Positions 48,301 through 60,568 of a DNA stretch of 64,000 bases are shown piece after piece. Location of the stretch: positions 3,348,001-3,412,000 of the forward strand of contig JAFEKR010000006.1 of NCBI GenBank assembly GCA_019022495.1, given 5' to 3'. Made by a program: the position numbers and the translations under genes. The notes under the pieces are model-generated. The model did not search any database. It was not told the DNA's origin and worked only from the letters and a program-made list of their open reading frames with translations. Position 1 is the first letter of the stretch. Each line of letters starts with the position of its first letter. This stretch comes from Epichloe hybrida. Taxonomy: Eukaryota > Ascomycota > Sordariomycetes > Hypocreales > Clavicipitaceae.

Positions 48301-51300
48301 TTATATATAAATAGGGCTATGCCTAGATACTTCTTATATAAAAAGAAGAAGTAGTTACTTAGAGCTACCTTATAGAAGGCAAGCTATAGCGATTATATTA
48401 CTACTTTAGACATCTATTAATCTAATGTTTACACGAGGTTCTCTGTAAATTAGGGCATAATATTAATATTAAAGCTATTAGGGAGCTAATAAGAATCTGC
48501 TACTAATACTAAATGCACGTAAATAGCCCTAATTACTTTAAGTTTACCCTTAAGGATAAGTGTAGCTTTAATTATAAAGTAATAGTAAATGTCTTCTACC
48601 TAGATAGTAACTACCTTATACTTCACGCTATAAATATGGCTATAGCGTTTAACGTAGCGAAATTCCTTAATAATATCTCTATAAAAACAACCTAGGAAGC
48701 CCTCTAAATATACTAGATTAATGCTTACCTAGGCCCCCTAGACTTTATTATTATAGACACTAGAACAAACTTCTATAGTAATGAATTTAGATAATTCGTA
48801 GCTTTAATATTAATTTTAATTAACAAAGTCCCTATTAAGGTATACTATAGTATAGGAAAGGTTAAAGGGTATTATAAGCCGCTCTAAAGAGCCTATAATA
48901 TAATTAGACATAAATACCCTATAATGCCAGAACCTATTACCCTTTAAATAGTAATTAAGGCCCTAAATAACACTGTAAGCCCTAATAGCCTTGTCCTAAC
49001 CTTTCTTATCTTTAGAGCTTACTTATATATAATAAATAAGTCCTTGCTATTACCTAATATTACATAGCATATGATTATAGTATAGAAGGCTACTAAAGAG
49101 ATTAAGAGACTCTATGCTATCTAGAAGGTTAATAAGGCCCTTACTAAACATAATAGCCTAGATACCTTAAAGACCCTTAGCCTGCCACTTAGATTAAAGG
49201 TTAAGGTCTAGTAAGAAGGTAAGGGATAGGTAAGTCTATATAAGCTACTAGTAATTACTAGAGAAAGCTATATACTTAACATACCTAGAGGCCTAAAGAC
49301 CTTTAGGTTAATATCTATTAAGCCTTACTATAATAACCTTAGTGTAGAGAAGATAGCGAAGCCTAGTAAAGAGAAAGGAGAAAAAGGGTAAGAGGCCTGC
49401 AATAAGAATATAGTGCTGCTAATACTACTAAAGCAAGGACATAGAAGGCTACGGAAGAACCCTCCTATAATGCCTTAAGGTGCTAATACCTTCCTATTAG
49501 TAAAAGAACATAGTAACCTAGCTCTTATAATTAAGCTATGTAAGGAAGGAATTATTAAGACCCCTAGCAAACCTTTTAAGCTATTAATAAAAGCGGAAAT
49601 CAATGCCCTAATTAAGTAAGGTATATTTAAATTTATTATATTTAACAAGGAAGAACATGGCGGAATTTAAATCTTTAATTCCTAAATTATTAATAAGATT
49701 AAAGGCAAGACAACAGAACCCTATAAAAAGTCACGCCTTGTGATCTAAGGGTATGAGGATAAAGGGAAACAGGCTATTCTTACATAGGCCCTAACGATTT
49801 AACGTGCAAGCTAATGTTTTATCCTCGTGATAGCCCTGTTAGTAAGATTAAGGAAATTCCTTATCTAGCTAAGAGATATCTATTAGGCTTATGTATAGGC
49901 CTATATATTACTAGAGCGGCTAATCCTAGCGCGCTTGCTGATTTAGATATGGTATCTTTACCTGCCTAGTATAATCTTAAGGGTTATAAAACCCCTCTAC
50001 GGGCTTGCAAAGGCAGGAACACACTAGTAGGTTACATATTATAAGCATTATAGAGAGAACCTCTAGATAGAAACCTCTATATATAATCCCTACCTGCTTA
50101 TAACTATAAAGGAAAGCCCTAACTTTACCTATGTTAGAATATAGACTAATAATATAATTGGCCTCTTAGATAAGAAGTTCTCTAAGAAGGAAGAGACCTA
50201 GCTTACTATAGTAGGCTTTAATGTAAAGCTAAAGCAATTCCTAACTTAGGACTACCCTCTTATATTTAATAGTGGTATTATCTTGCTAAAGAATAATACT
50301 ATTAAGATCTAGCAGAAAGGGCAAAGTAATAAGTTAGAGTTAGTTCTAATAACTAACTTAAAGCGTAAATATATTAAGTAGAGGGCCTAAGGCGCTTATA
50401 TTACCTTAATCTGCTAACTAGAGGCTTGCTTTAACCTATCTATTACTATATAATACCAGGAGCTAACCCTAGAGGATGTGAAAGCCCTTAATTACTACCT
50501 AAAGTGGCAGATAGATTACCTAGAGAGAGGTCTAATATTTATCCTAATTAACCTTAAGAAGACAAAGCTCTTTACCTTTATAGATAAATCCTTTGCTAAC
50601 AACTAGGACCTATCCTCATAACTAGGATATGTACTTGTCCTAGCAAATAAAGACTACACTAATAGTAAGTTTATAATTAAAGGTAATATCATGCACTTCA
50701 GCTTAACAAAGAGTAAGAGAGTCACGTAAAGCATGCTTGCCTTAGAAGTCTATAGTATAGTAGCTAGTGTTAATATAGCTTACGTAATTATAACTACCCT
50801 AAACTTAGTTACTAACTGACTAAAGCTCCTAAAGATCCTAGTTATTACATATACGGATTTATACTCCTTATATAAGTGCCTTATTAAGCTTAGTATAATA
50901 AAGGAGAAACACCTAATAATTAATATCATAGCCCTTTAATAGTTATACGAACACTAAGAACTCTACAAGATCTAATGGATTAATAGAGAGAATAACCTAG
51001 CTAATACCTTTATAAAGGCATTACTTAATAAGGCCCTTAAGAGCTTTATCTTAACTAACTAGATAACTATCTAGATAGAGGGATAGGTTACCTACGCGTA
51101 ATATACGCATAGTAAGAGGAAAAGGTGATTCTCTAGGAGGATAGCCATAGGGACAGGATAGTAATACGCAAGGGATCTACGCTCTTATAGTTAATATCCC
51201 TAGCGGCCACAACCACGCTAGCCCACTAAGCCCTCCTAGTAGACCATAGAAATTAATAGTAGTGCGTAGGAGGATAAAGGTATTACTAAGGAGGAGGAAG

Positions 51301-51560
51301 ATATTGTATACACACTAAGGTGTAGTATATATATTATTTTAAGGAAAAGAAGGGATTTAGAAGGACCTACTTATCCTTACATAGGCTCACAGGCTAAGCA
51401 AGATTATTGTTTCCCTTTTATTAGCAACTATACGCCTAGATAGGCTATAAGTTCTTTTCCTTATATCCCCTATTAATTACATTCTTAATCTATCTTTCTT
51501 TTTTTATTTCTATAATTAATATTACGTGTTAATAATCATATTAAAAGAGAGAAGTTCTAG
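45363..51560 (+). pseudogene. Copia-4a polyprotein remnant (QTDD-type RT)
   Basis: Readable landmarks in order: zinc knuckle at 47571-47612 (C-Y-V-C-S-K-E-G-C, then a stop at the Trp position, then SKH); an integrase stretch open at about 48513-48695 (VFYLDSNYLILHAI) with the next catalytic region I-I-D-T-R-T-N-F near 48750; RT core at 50142-50153, stop-T-N-N for Q-T-D-D before IIGL; and RNase H ending with a W-I-N-R-E-N-N block near 50975. Stops arise almost only as TAG/TAA from CAG, CAA or TGG. Non-functional. Confidence 0.82.
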
Positions 51561-51867
51561 TGTTAAAACAAAGGTGATATTAATTGCGTATTACAGCCGC
51601 AATTACCTAGCAGAAGCTTAGGCTACGCGCGGACCCTACACGTGACCTATAACCTAGTATGTTAATTAGCTAGGAAATATAGGGACATAAACGCGTAACC
51701 CCTTTTCCCTTTATGTATTATAACTTCTAGCTTTTTACCTCTCTTTTCCTAGAACTTAATCAATTATGACAACAGATAACGCAGCCTAGAATAGATAATC
51801 AATGATAATACTATTCTTCGGGCTCACGACTGTATTACATTGAATTCAATACCCTGTGAATCCAACA
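51561..51867 (+). repeat. Copia-4a 3' LTR
   Basis: 307 bp starting TGTTAAAACAAAGG. The inner start is mutated (AGCTTAGGCTACGCGC) and the outer end intact (CCCTGTGAATCCAACA). Confidence 0.9.
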
Positions 51868-51935
51868 AGCTAATAATAGCTTATAATAGCTTATAATAGC
51901 TTATAATAGCTTATAATAGCTTATAGTTTATAAGC
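51868..51935. repeat. 10-bp tandem repeat AGCTTATAAT, right of Copia-4a
   Basis: Continuation of the array split by Copia-4a, followed by the inverted form TATAAGCTACTATAAGCT. Confidence 0.85.
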
Positions 51936-52145
51936 TACTATAAGCTATAATAAATTATATTAACTTATAATATTATTAGTGTTAAAGTTTAATTAAAATT
52001 AAATAGTAAATAAGTAACTAAAATATAAATATAAATAAGTATAAGGAAATTACTATAGAAAAAGCTATACTTTTTAATTACTTAGTATTTTAAGCTTTTT
52101 AAATATATTAATAAAATAAAATACTTTTCTTTCTTATATTTTTTA

Positions 52146-52232
52146 AAATAATAATAATAGTAATAATAGTAATAATAGTAATAATAGTAATAATAGTAGT
52201 AGTAGTAGTAATAGTAGTAATAGTAATAATAA
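52146..52232. repeat. (TAATAG)n/(TAG)n microsatellite in hAT-4
   Basis: A run of AATAGT/TAATAG units changing into TAGTAG, about 85 bp, with no coding potential. Confidence 0.9.
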
Positions 52233-52283
52233 ATTTAATATCTCTTTTTAAGAAATAATTCTATAACTAATTAAAAAATAGTA

Positions 52284-52521
52284 TAGTCTAACCCCTGAAT
52301 GATTTTACACGAGGTACATGACTGGGGATAGCAGGCTAATAAAAAATCACTAGATGGGGTAAAAAATACTTAAGATTATATGTTATTTACTTAGACTACT
52401 TAGTACCTTTTTACCCCTGTAGCGTCCCTATTAGCTCCACAAATAATAGCCACTCATAGCTGATAGTGGCTGCCCCGCGTAGGCCTTGTAACAAGTGTAA
52501 AATCATTCAGGGGTTAGACTG
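52284..52521. mobile_element. MITE-G, 238 bp, TA target, largely unmutated
   Basis: Inverted termini of about 27 bp (AGTCTAACCCCTGAATGATT on the left; AATCATTCAGGGGTTAGACT on the right) flanked by TA (52282-52283 and 52522-52523). The first base of the left end is T where the right implies C, a RIP-type change. The interior has normal GC (GATAGTGGCTGCCCCGCG). TIR plus TA duplication fits a non-autonomous Tc1/mariner (pogo/Fot1-like) element. A related left end is at 18667. Confidence 0.88.
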
Positions 52522-52539
52522 TATAAACTCTAAGTAAAA

Positions 52540-53060
52540 GGTAACTATAAGGACTCACTTTAGACTTACTTTTATTAATTCCTTCTTTTTCTAAGACTAG
52601 ATTATAGAAAAAAGCATAAAAGTTATTAGGAGGTAAAGGGATAATTATAAGGACCCACTTTAGACCCACTTTTATTAATACCTCCTTTTTCTAAGACTAG
52701 ATTATAGAAAAAAGCATAAAAGTTATTAGAAAGTAGAGGTATAATTATAAGGACCCACTTTAGACCCACTTTTATTAATACCTCCTTTTTCTAAGACTAG
52801 ATTATAGAAAAAAGCATAAAAGTTATTAGAAAGTAGAGGTATAATTATAAGGACCCACTTTAGACCCACTTTTATTAATACCTCCTTTTTCTAAGACTAG
52901 ATTATAGAAAAAAGCATAAAAGTTATTAGGAAGTAAAGGTATAATTATAAGGACTTACTTTAGACCCACTTTTATTAATATATCTTTTTCTTTAGATAAA
53001 TTTATAGAAAAAGCATAGAAACTATTAGTAAATAAAAGGTATAGTTAATAAGGTTTACTT
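52540..53060. repeat. hAT-4 minisatellite, five copies of an exactly 100-bp unit
   Basis: GGACCCACTT (or a variant) starts at 52551, 52651, 52751, 52851 and 52951. The unit contains the doubled ACCCACTTTAGACCCACTTT, then CTTTTTCTAAGACTAGATTA and AAAAAGCATAAAAGTTATTA. A degraded copy follows at about 53050. Confidence 0.93.
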
Positions 53061-53405
53061 TTAAACCTACTTTTTAGTATAATATATAGCTAAGTAAGTA
53101 AGCTAAAAATAGTATATATTCTTAAGCTTACTTTTAAAGCTTTTTTTTCTAATTTTAGTAATAAAGGAAAATATATTATATTTCTTTTTAATATTATAAG
53201 AATAATATTCTTGCTACTTTTTCAAAGCTTTTTTAAGGGTTTTTACATTTCTTTTAACTTAAAAAACCTAAAAACTTAATATAATTATTTATAATTATAA
53301 TAAAAGAAAATATATAGCTAAAAACCCTTCTATAATATAAAGTAAAAATTTTTATTTATTATAAATAGCTTATCTTTATAAATATATTATTATTAGATTT
53401 ATTAT

Positions 53406-53713
53406 TGTTGGAACAAAGGTGATATCAATCGCGCGTCGCAGCCGCAATTACCTAGCAAAAGCTCGGGCCGCGCGCGGACCCCACACGTGACCCATAACCT
53501 AGCATATTAATTAGCTAGGAAATGTGAGGATATAAACACGTAACCCCTTTTCCCTTTATGTATTATAACTTCTAGCTTTTTACCTCTCTTTTCCTAAGAA
53601 CTAAATTAATCATAATAACAAATAACGTAGCCTAGAATAAATAATCAATAATAATACTATTCTTTAGGCTTATAACTATATTACATTAAATTCAATACCC
53701 TGTGAATCTAATA
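53406..53713 (+). repeat. Copia-4b 5' LTR
   Basis: 308 bp. Outer part intact (GATATCAATCGCGCGTCGC), inner end mutated (AATCTAATA). Confidence 0.9.
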
Positions 53714-56700
53714 CTAATTAGTGGTTACCTTTATAAATAACCACGTAGTCTTCAAACACCGCAGATTAGCAAGGTTAATTAGAAAAGGCAGCTTATTTAA
53801 TAATAACTTACCCTATGAAATAGGAGGGCTATGTTTAATAATAAGTTATGCTAATAGAAAGGTATAATATAGCTCTTTTCTTACTTTAGTATTAATATCT
53901 ATATCTATATAGACTTTAAAACAATAAAGAAAGGTTTAATACTAGTAGCTAAGCTATCCCCTTATCTTTCTTTGTTATGCGTTCTATCACGTATTTAAAG
54001 TTAACCGCCTCGCCTCGCGATCCTTCACATCTAAAACACGTTACATTATTACAGTTGTATTTTTTTTTCACATCACAAGATCTACCTCCCTTAATTAATT
54101 ATAATATCAGATGCACCTAGACTATCTAGGACCTCTAGTTAATTCAGAGTTCCTAGTAAGACTAATAGTTATAATAATGCTATGGAAGGCGTTAAAATAG
54201 GAGATAACAATAAATACCTTAACAAAGGAAAAACCCCTGTTTATACTAACCTATACCCCTACATCTCTATAAGGCTTTAATAACATATTATAGAAGAACT
54301 ACTCTAATAAATAGGAAGTTCTAAACATAAAGAGATTATAATACCTAAGGAAATTAGTCTTTATATCCTTATAAAGACTAAATAATATAAGGAGTAAGGG
54401 TTATTTAGAAAAACACTATTCTCCGAATTTAGTAATAACTTCTACAAATAGTTAAGGAATAAGTTTACAAAAGGAAAAGACCTTTTATAAAATAGACTTT
54501 AAGACTATCTCCTTTATAATAAAGTATATATAACTATTAGAAGAGGCACTAAGATAGTAAATAACCTTAAAGAAGTAGTAAACTAAGAAGAATTTAGATT
54601 TTAGACTCTTAAAGAAATTAAAGAGGCTAGGAAGAAGTATATAGGCTTCTAAAAGAACCTATAGAATAAAGAGTTCTTCTGTAATTTACTAGATAATAGT
54701 AATGTTAGAACTAGGTAACCTACCCTATTACCTTGTTTATTAGTATAATTACTATTAAAAGGATTAATAAGCTAGACTCCCCTAGGAAAACTAAGTTAAT
54801 TCCCTCTAGGAAGGCCTAGTTAATCTCCCCTAGGAAGGTTAATTAACTTAGAGTTAAGACTGCCTAAGGATACTATTCACAAGCATCTACAGGTAACTCC
54901 CCTGCCTATACCTTTACTAGAGGTAAGTTAGTAGTATTACCTTAGTAACACTACTAATAATACCCCTAAGTAGGAGAGTTACTAACAGAGGTAACTTATG
55001 CTATCTAGGGCTAGTAGTGCCCTTGTTAGTATAGCTTAAAGAGCTATAATTCCTTTTTCCTAATATAAGGAAGAGGAGAATTAGAGGGAATAATAAGCCC
55101 TAAGGGTGCTACCTATAAAGCTACCCTCTTACTTCCTAAAGACCTTACTACCCCTTCTATAGATATAAAGGGAAATACCTAGAGGACCCCTATAGACCTG
55201 GAGACCTTTACTAAAGTAAATTATTAACTTATCTAAGGTATACCCTAAATAATAACTCTATAGCGCTAATAACTATAATATCCTTAAATTAAAGCTTTAA
55301 ATATTCTATAGAAAGTATAAGTTACTTAATATCTAGCCTAAATAAGCTAGTTATACTTTTAAGGTTATACTTAAAGGTAAAGCACTATAATACTATGTAA
55401 ACCACCTCTCTAAACCTAGATAATCATAAGATCTCCCTACGCTTATTAGCTATATAAGAGAATGATTTAAAACTAAGGATATATAGTAAAGATATTTACT
55501 AGAGTGGAATAACACTTCCCTATAAGGAATAGTAAATAATAACCTAACTAAGTTAATAATTAAATACTTTAATAAACTTATAGAAAGACTAGCTATCTTA
55601 TAATAAGTAGTGCCTAAAGTAAGCTAAACTAAAAGGGCACTCTAGAATTAACTTATTAGAGCCTACTATAGTATTCTAGAGTGTAGAGGAGTGATTATAG
55701 ATTCGCTAGATAGACTATAAGAGTTCTATAAATAAATTAGAATAACCCTTTATCTTATTAAGGAAGAGAAAAAGAACTATTAATAGTTCCTAACTAAAGC
55801 TATAACACTAGAGCAATTCTAGACTAACTAAAGATATAATAGAAATAGAAAAGAGACCTAATACCCCTTAAAACTATAAGGAAGAGAAGGTACTCCCTAT
55901 ATAAAGAAGTGCTATATATATAGTAAGGAAGGATACTAGTTATCTAAGCACCCTAAAGAGGACTATAAGAAGGCGTTTTAATACTTTAAGAACCACTACC
56001 TTACAAATCTAGCTAATAACTTATATTATTTATTTCTCACTTAGTATAAGGGAGACCATAAGTCTTAATCCCTTGTTAATAATAAAATCGCTTAGTATAT
56101 AAAGAGCATTAGATTTAATAATAGCCCTAATAATATAGATAGGCTAGTACCTACGAGCTTCTTTACTTATAGAACCCAGATTAATAGCGAGAAAATGGTT
56201 TAATTCCTAATGAGGCAAGCAGCTTATTATAGCCTAAGCAAAGAAAACCCCTTTTAATAGGAACTCATAAATAAAGCCCTAGCAATGTTTATATTAGAAA
56301 ATTACTATTCCTATGCGACATTCTAAGGAATCATGCCTAATACAGAAGCCACAAAGTTCTTTACAGCAGGGCACCCTTAATTTCTTGCTTTATAACATTA
56401 AATACTTATATTATAGCTTAATAAATTAATAAAGGAGAAGGTATTAGTTAGATTTAGCGCGGGAGACCTGATTATCGCGCTTAGAGCGGCTAATATGCTT
56501 ACTCCCTTTAGAAATATCCTTTTTTAGGTTATCCTTATAAACACTCTATTTCTCTTATCCCTTAATAATATAGACTATTTAAAGATTAACTTTAATATCT
56601 CTAAGAACACGCTATAATAAGGAAATATTAAAGTCCCTATTATATGTAAATAGGGCTATACCTAGATGCTCCTCACATAGAAAGAAGAAGTAGTTACTTA

Positions 56701-59700
56701 GAGCTACCTTATAGAAAGCAAGCTATAGCAACTACACTACCGCTTTAGATATCCATTAATCTAACGCTTACATAAGGTTCTTTATAGATTAGGGTATAAT
56801 ATTAACATTAAAGCTATTAGGGAGCTAACAAGAATCTACTACTAATACTAAATACACGTAGATAGCCCTAATTACTTTAAGTTTACCCTTAAGGATAAGT
56901 GTAGCTTTAATTATAAAGTAATAGTAAATATCTTCTACCTAGATAGCAACCGCCTTATACTCTACACTATAGATATAGCTATAGCGTTTAACGTTGCGAA
57001 ATTCCTTAATAATATATCTATAAAAATAACCTAGGAAGCCCTCCAAATATACTAGATTAATACTTACCTAGGCCCCCTAGACTTTATTATTATAGACGCT
57101 AGAATAAACTTCTATAGTAATAAATTCAGATAATTCGTAGCTTTAATATTAATTTTAATTAAGGAAGTCCCTATTAAGGCATACTATAGCATAGGAAAGG
57201 TTAAAAGGTATTATAGGCCGCTTTAAAAAGCCTATAATATAATTAGACGCGAATACCCTATAACGCCAGAACCTGTTACCCTTTAAATAGCAATTAAGGC
57301 CCTAAATAACACCATAGGCCCTAATAGCCTTATCCTAACCCTCCTTATCTTTAGAGCCTACTTATATATAATAAATAAGTCCCCGCTATTACTTAATATT
57401 ATATAGTGTGTAATTATAGTATAGAAGGCTACTAAAGAGATTAAGAGACTTTACACTATCTAGAAGGTTAATAAGGCCCTTACTAAATGTAATAGCCTAG
57501 ATACCTTAAAGACTCTTAGCTTACTACTTAGATTAAAGGTTAAGGTCTAGTAAGAAGGTAAGGGATAAGTAAGTCTATATAAGCTACTAGTAATTACTAG
57601 AGAAAGCTATATGCTTAATATACCTAGAGGCCTAAAGACCTTTAGGTTAATATCTATTAAGCCCTACTATAATAATCCTAGTGTAAAGAAAATAGCAAAG
57701 CCTAGTAAAGAGAAAGGAGAAAAAGAGTAAGAGGCCTATAATAAGAATATAGTGCTACTAATACCACTAAAGTAAGGACATAGAAGGCTATAAAAGAACC
57801 CTCCTATAATGCCTTAAGGTACTAATACCTTCCTATTAGTAAAAGAATATAGTAACCTAGCTCTTATAATTAAGCTACGTAAGGAAGGAATCATTAAGAC
57901 CCCTAGCAAACCTTTTAAGCTATTAACAAAAGCGGAAATCAACGCTCTAATTAAGCAAGGTGTGTTTGAATTTATTATGTTTAATAAGGAAGAACATAGT
58001 GGAATTTAAATCTTTAATTCCTAGATTATTAATAAGATTAAGGGCAAGATAATAGAACCCTATAAAAAGTCATGCCTTATAATCTAAGGGTGTGAGAATA
58101 AAGGGAAACAAGCTATTCTCACACAAGCCCTAACGATTTAACGCGCGAGCTAATGTCTTATCCTTATAATAGCCTTGTCTGTAAGATTAAGGAAATTCCT
58201 TATCTAGCTAAGGGATATCTATTAGGCTTATGTATAGGCCCGTACACTACTAGAGCGGCTAATCCTAGCGCGCTTGCTAATTTAGATACGGCATCTTTAC
58301 CTGCCTAGTATAATCTTAAGGGTTATAAAACCCCTCTATAGGCTTGTAAAGGTAGGAACACACTAGTAGGTTATATATTATAAGTATTATAGAGAGAACC
58401 TCGAGATAGAAACCTCTATATATAATCCCTACCTGCTTATAACTATAAAGGAAAGCCCTAACTTTGCTTACATTAGAATACAAACTAATAATATAATTAG
58501 CCTCTTAGATAAGAAGTTCTCTAAGAAGGAAGAGACCTAGCTTACTATAGTAGGCTTTAACGCAAAGCTAAAGCAATTCCTAACTTAGGACTACTCTCTT
58601 ATATTTAATAGTAGCATTATCTTACTAGAGAATAATACTATTAAGATCTAGTAGAAAGGGCAGAGTAATAAGTTAGAATTAGTTTTAATAACTAACTTAA
58701 AGCGTAAATACATTAAGCAGAGGGCCTAAGGAGCTTACATTACCTTAATCTACTAACTAGAGGCTTGCTTTAACCTATCTATTACTACATAATACTAGGA
58801 GCTAACCCTAGAGGACGTGAAAGCCCTTAATTACCGCCTGAAGTAGCAGATAAATTACCTAGAGAGAGGTCTAATGTTTATCCTAATTAACCTTAAGAAG
58901 GCAAAGCTCTTTGCCTTTATAGATAAATCCTTTGCTAATAACTAGGACCTATCCTTATAACTAGGATATATACTTATCCTAGCGAACAAAGACTATACTA
59001 ATAGCAAGTTTATAATTAAAGGTAATATCATACACTTTAGCTTAATAAAGAGCAAGAGAGTTACGTAAAGCATGCTTACCTTAGAAGTCTATAGCATAGT
59101 AACTAGTGTTAATATAGCTTACGTAATTATAACCACCCTAAACTTAGTTACTAACTAACTAAAGCTCCTAAAGATCCTGGTTATTGTATGTATGGATTTA
59201 TACTCCTTATATAAGTGCCTTATTAAGCTTAGTATAATAAAGGAGAAATGCCTAATAATTAATATTATAGCCCTTTAATAGTTATATAAACGCTAAGAAC
59301 TCTACAAGATCTAATAGATTAATAGAGAGAATAACCTAGCTAATACCTTTATAAAAGCATTACCTAATAAGGCCCTTAAGAGCTTTATCTTAACTAACTA
59401 GATAACTATCTAGATAAAGAGATAGGTTACCCACGCGTAATACACATGTAGTAAGAGGAAAATATAATCCTCTAGGAGGGTAGCTATAGGGATAAGATAG
59501 TAATATATAGGGAATCTATGCCCCTATAGTTAATATCCCTAGTAGCTATAATTACACTAGCTTACTAGGCCCTCCTAGTAAACCATAGAAATTAACGGTA
59601 GTATGTAAGAGAATAAAGGTGTTACTAAGGAGAAGGAAGATATTATATACACGCTACGGTGTGGTATATATGTTGTTTTAAGGAAAGAAGGGATTTAGAA

Positions 59701-59898
59701 GGACTTACTTATCCTTATATAGGCTTACAGGCTAAGTAAGATTGTTATTTCCCTTTTATTAGTAACTATACACCTAGACAGGCTATAAGTTCTTTTTCTT
59801 ACATCCCCTATTAATTATATTCTTAATCTATCTTCCCTTTTTTATTTCTATAATTAATATCGCGTGTTAATAATCATATTAAAAGAGAGAAGTTCTAG
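53714..59898 (+). pseudogene. Copia-4b polyprotein remnant (QTDD-type RT)
   Basis: Same landmarks as Copia-4a: zinc knuckle at 55910-55951, with two of its Cys codons now Tyr (C-Y-I-Y-S-K-E-G-Y) and the Trp codon a stop; RT core at 58481-58492 reading Q-T-N-N, where Gln survives but both Asp codons are mutated; RNase H near 59,300. Non-functional. Confidence 0.82.
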
Positions 59899-60206
59899 TG
59901 TTAGAACAAAGGTAATATTAATTACGTGTCATAGCTATAATTACCTAGTAAAAGCTTAGGCTACGCAGGGACCCCACACGTAACCCATAACCTAGCATGT
60001 TAATTAGCTAGGAAATGTAAGGATACAAACGCGTAACCCCTTTTCCCTTTATGTATTATAACTTCTAGCTTTTTACCTCTCTTTTCCTAAGAACTAAATC
60101 AATTATAATAACAGACAACGTAGCCTAGAATAGATAATCAATGACAATACTATTCTTCAGGCTCACGACTATATTACATTGAATTCAATACCCTGTGAAT
60201 CCAACA
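59899..60206 (+). repeat. Copia-4b 3' LTR
   Basis: 308 bp. Inner start mutated (AATATTAATTACGTGTCATA), outer end intact (CCCTGTGAATCCAACA). Confidence 0.9.
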
Positions 60207-60306
60207 ATTATCCTATTTATATATAATAGTAAATAATTTCTTTAGGGTAAATCTTAGATTTAAAGTAAAAAAAGTATATTAAAATGAATATTAAATCTAA
60301 TTAAAG

Positions 60307-60568
60307 TGTTGGATGCACCAAGGTCCTGCGCAGGTAATAAATCCCGTATAGATTGAAGTCGATGATAGATAGTTAGATAGCTAGCTAGGAAAGAGGGAAA
60401 AGAGAGGGAAAGTCTAGATGCTAGAAAAGGTGGGCGAAATCCGTATGTGGGGCATAAAAGGGGGTGGCGAATTAATGCAGCCAATCATATCGCGTGCATC
60501 GCGCTAGACCCACAATTAGTCTAGTCTTTAGCTATGATTAAACTAATAAAGATCTGAAGGAATTAACA
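60307..60568 (-). repeat. Copia-3c 3' LTR
   Basis: About 262 bp, TGTTGGATGCACC...GAATTAACA. Outer end intact (CCTGCGCAGG), inner end mutated. A 74-codon minus-strand frame inside it is an LTR shadow. Confidence 0.88.

Larger units (their letters stand above)
45056..51867 (+). mobile_element. Copia-4a, LTR retrotransposon with TSD AGCTG/AGCTA
   Basis: 6.8-kb element with 307-bp LTRs (45056-45362 and 51561-51867). The left duplication is AGCTG (45051-45055) and the right AGCTA (51868-51872); the single TG-to-TA difference is a RIP-type change. Plus strand: a purine tract AAAAGAGAGA precedes the right LTR, and the order is zinc knuckle, integrase, RT, RNase H. Collinear with Copia-4b. Confidence 0.92.
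53406..60206 (+). mobile_element. Copia-4b, LTR retrotransposon with TSD ATTAT
   Basis: 6.8-kb element with 308-bp LTRs (53406-53713 and 59899-60206) and perfect TSD ATTAT (53401-53405 and 60207-60211). Same family, strand and structure as Copia-4a, collinear throughout, and RIP-mutated independently: different Cys, Gln and Asp codons are hit in the two copies. Confidence 0.93.
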
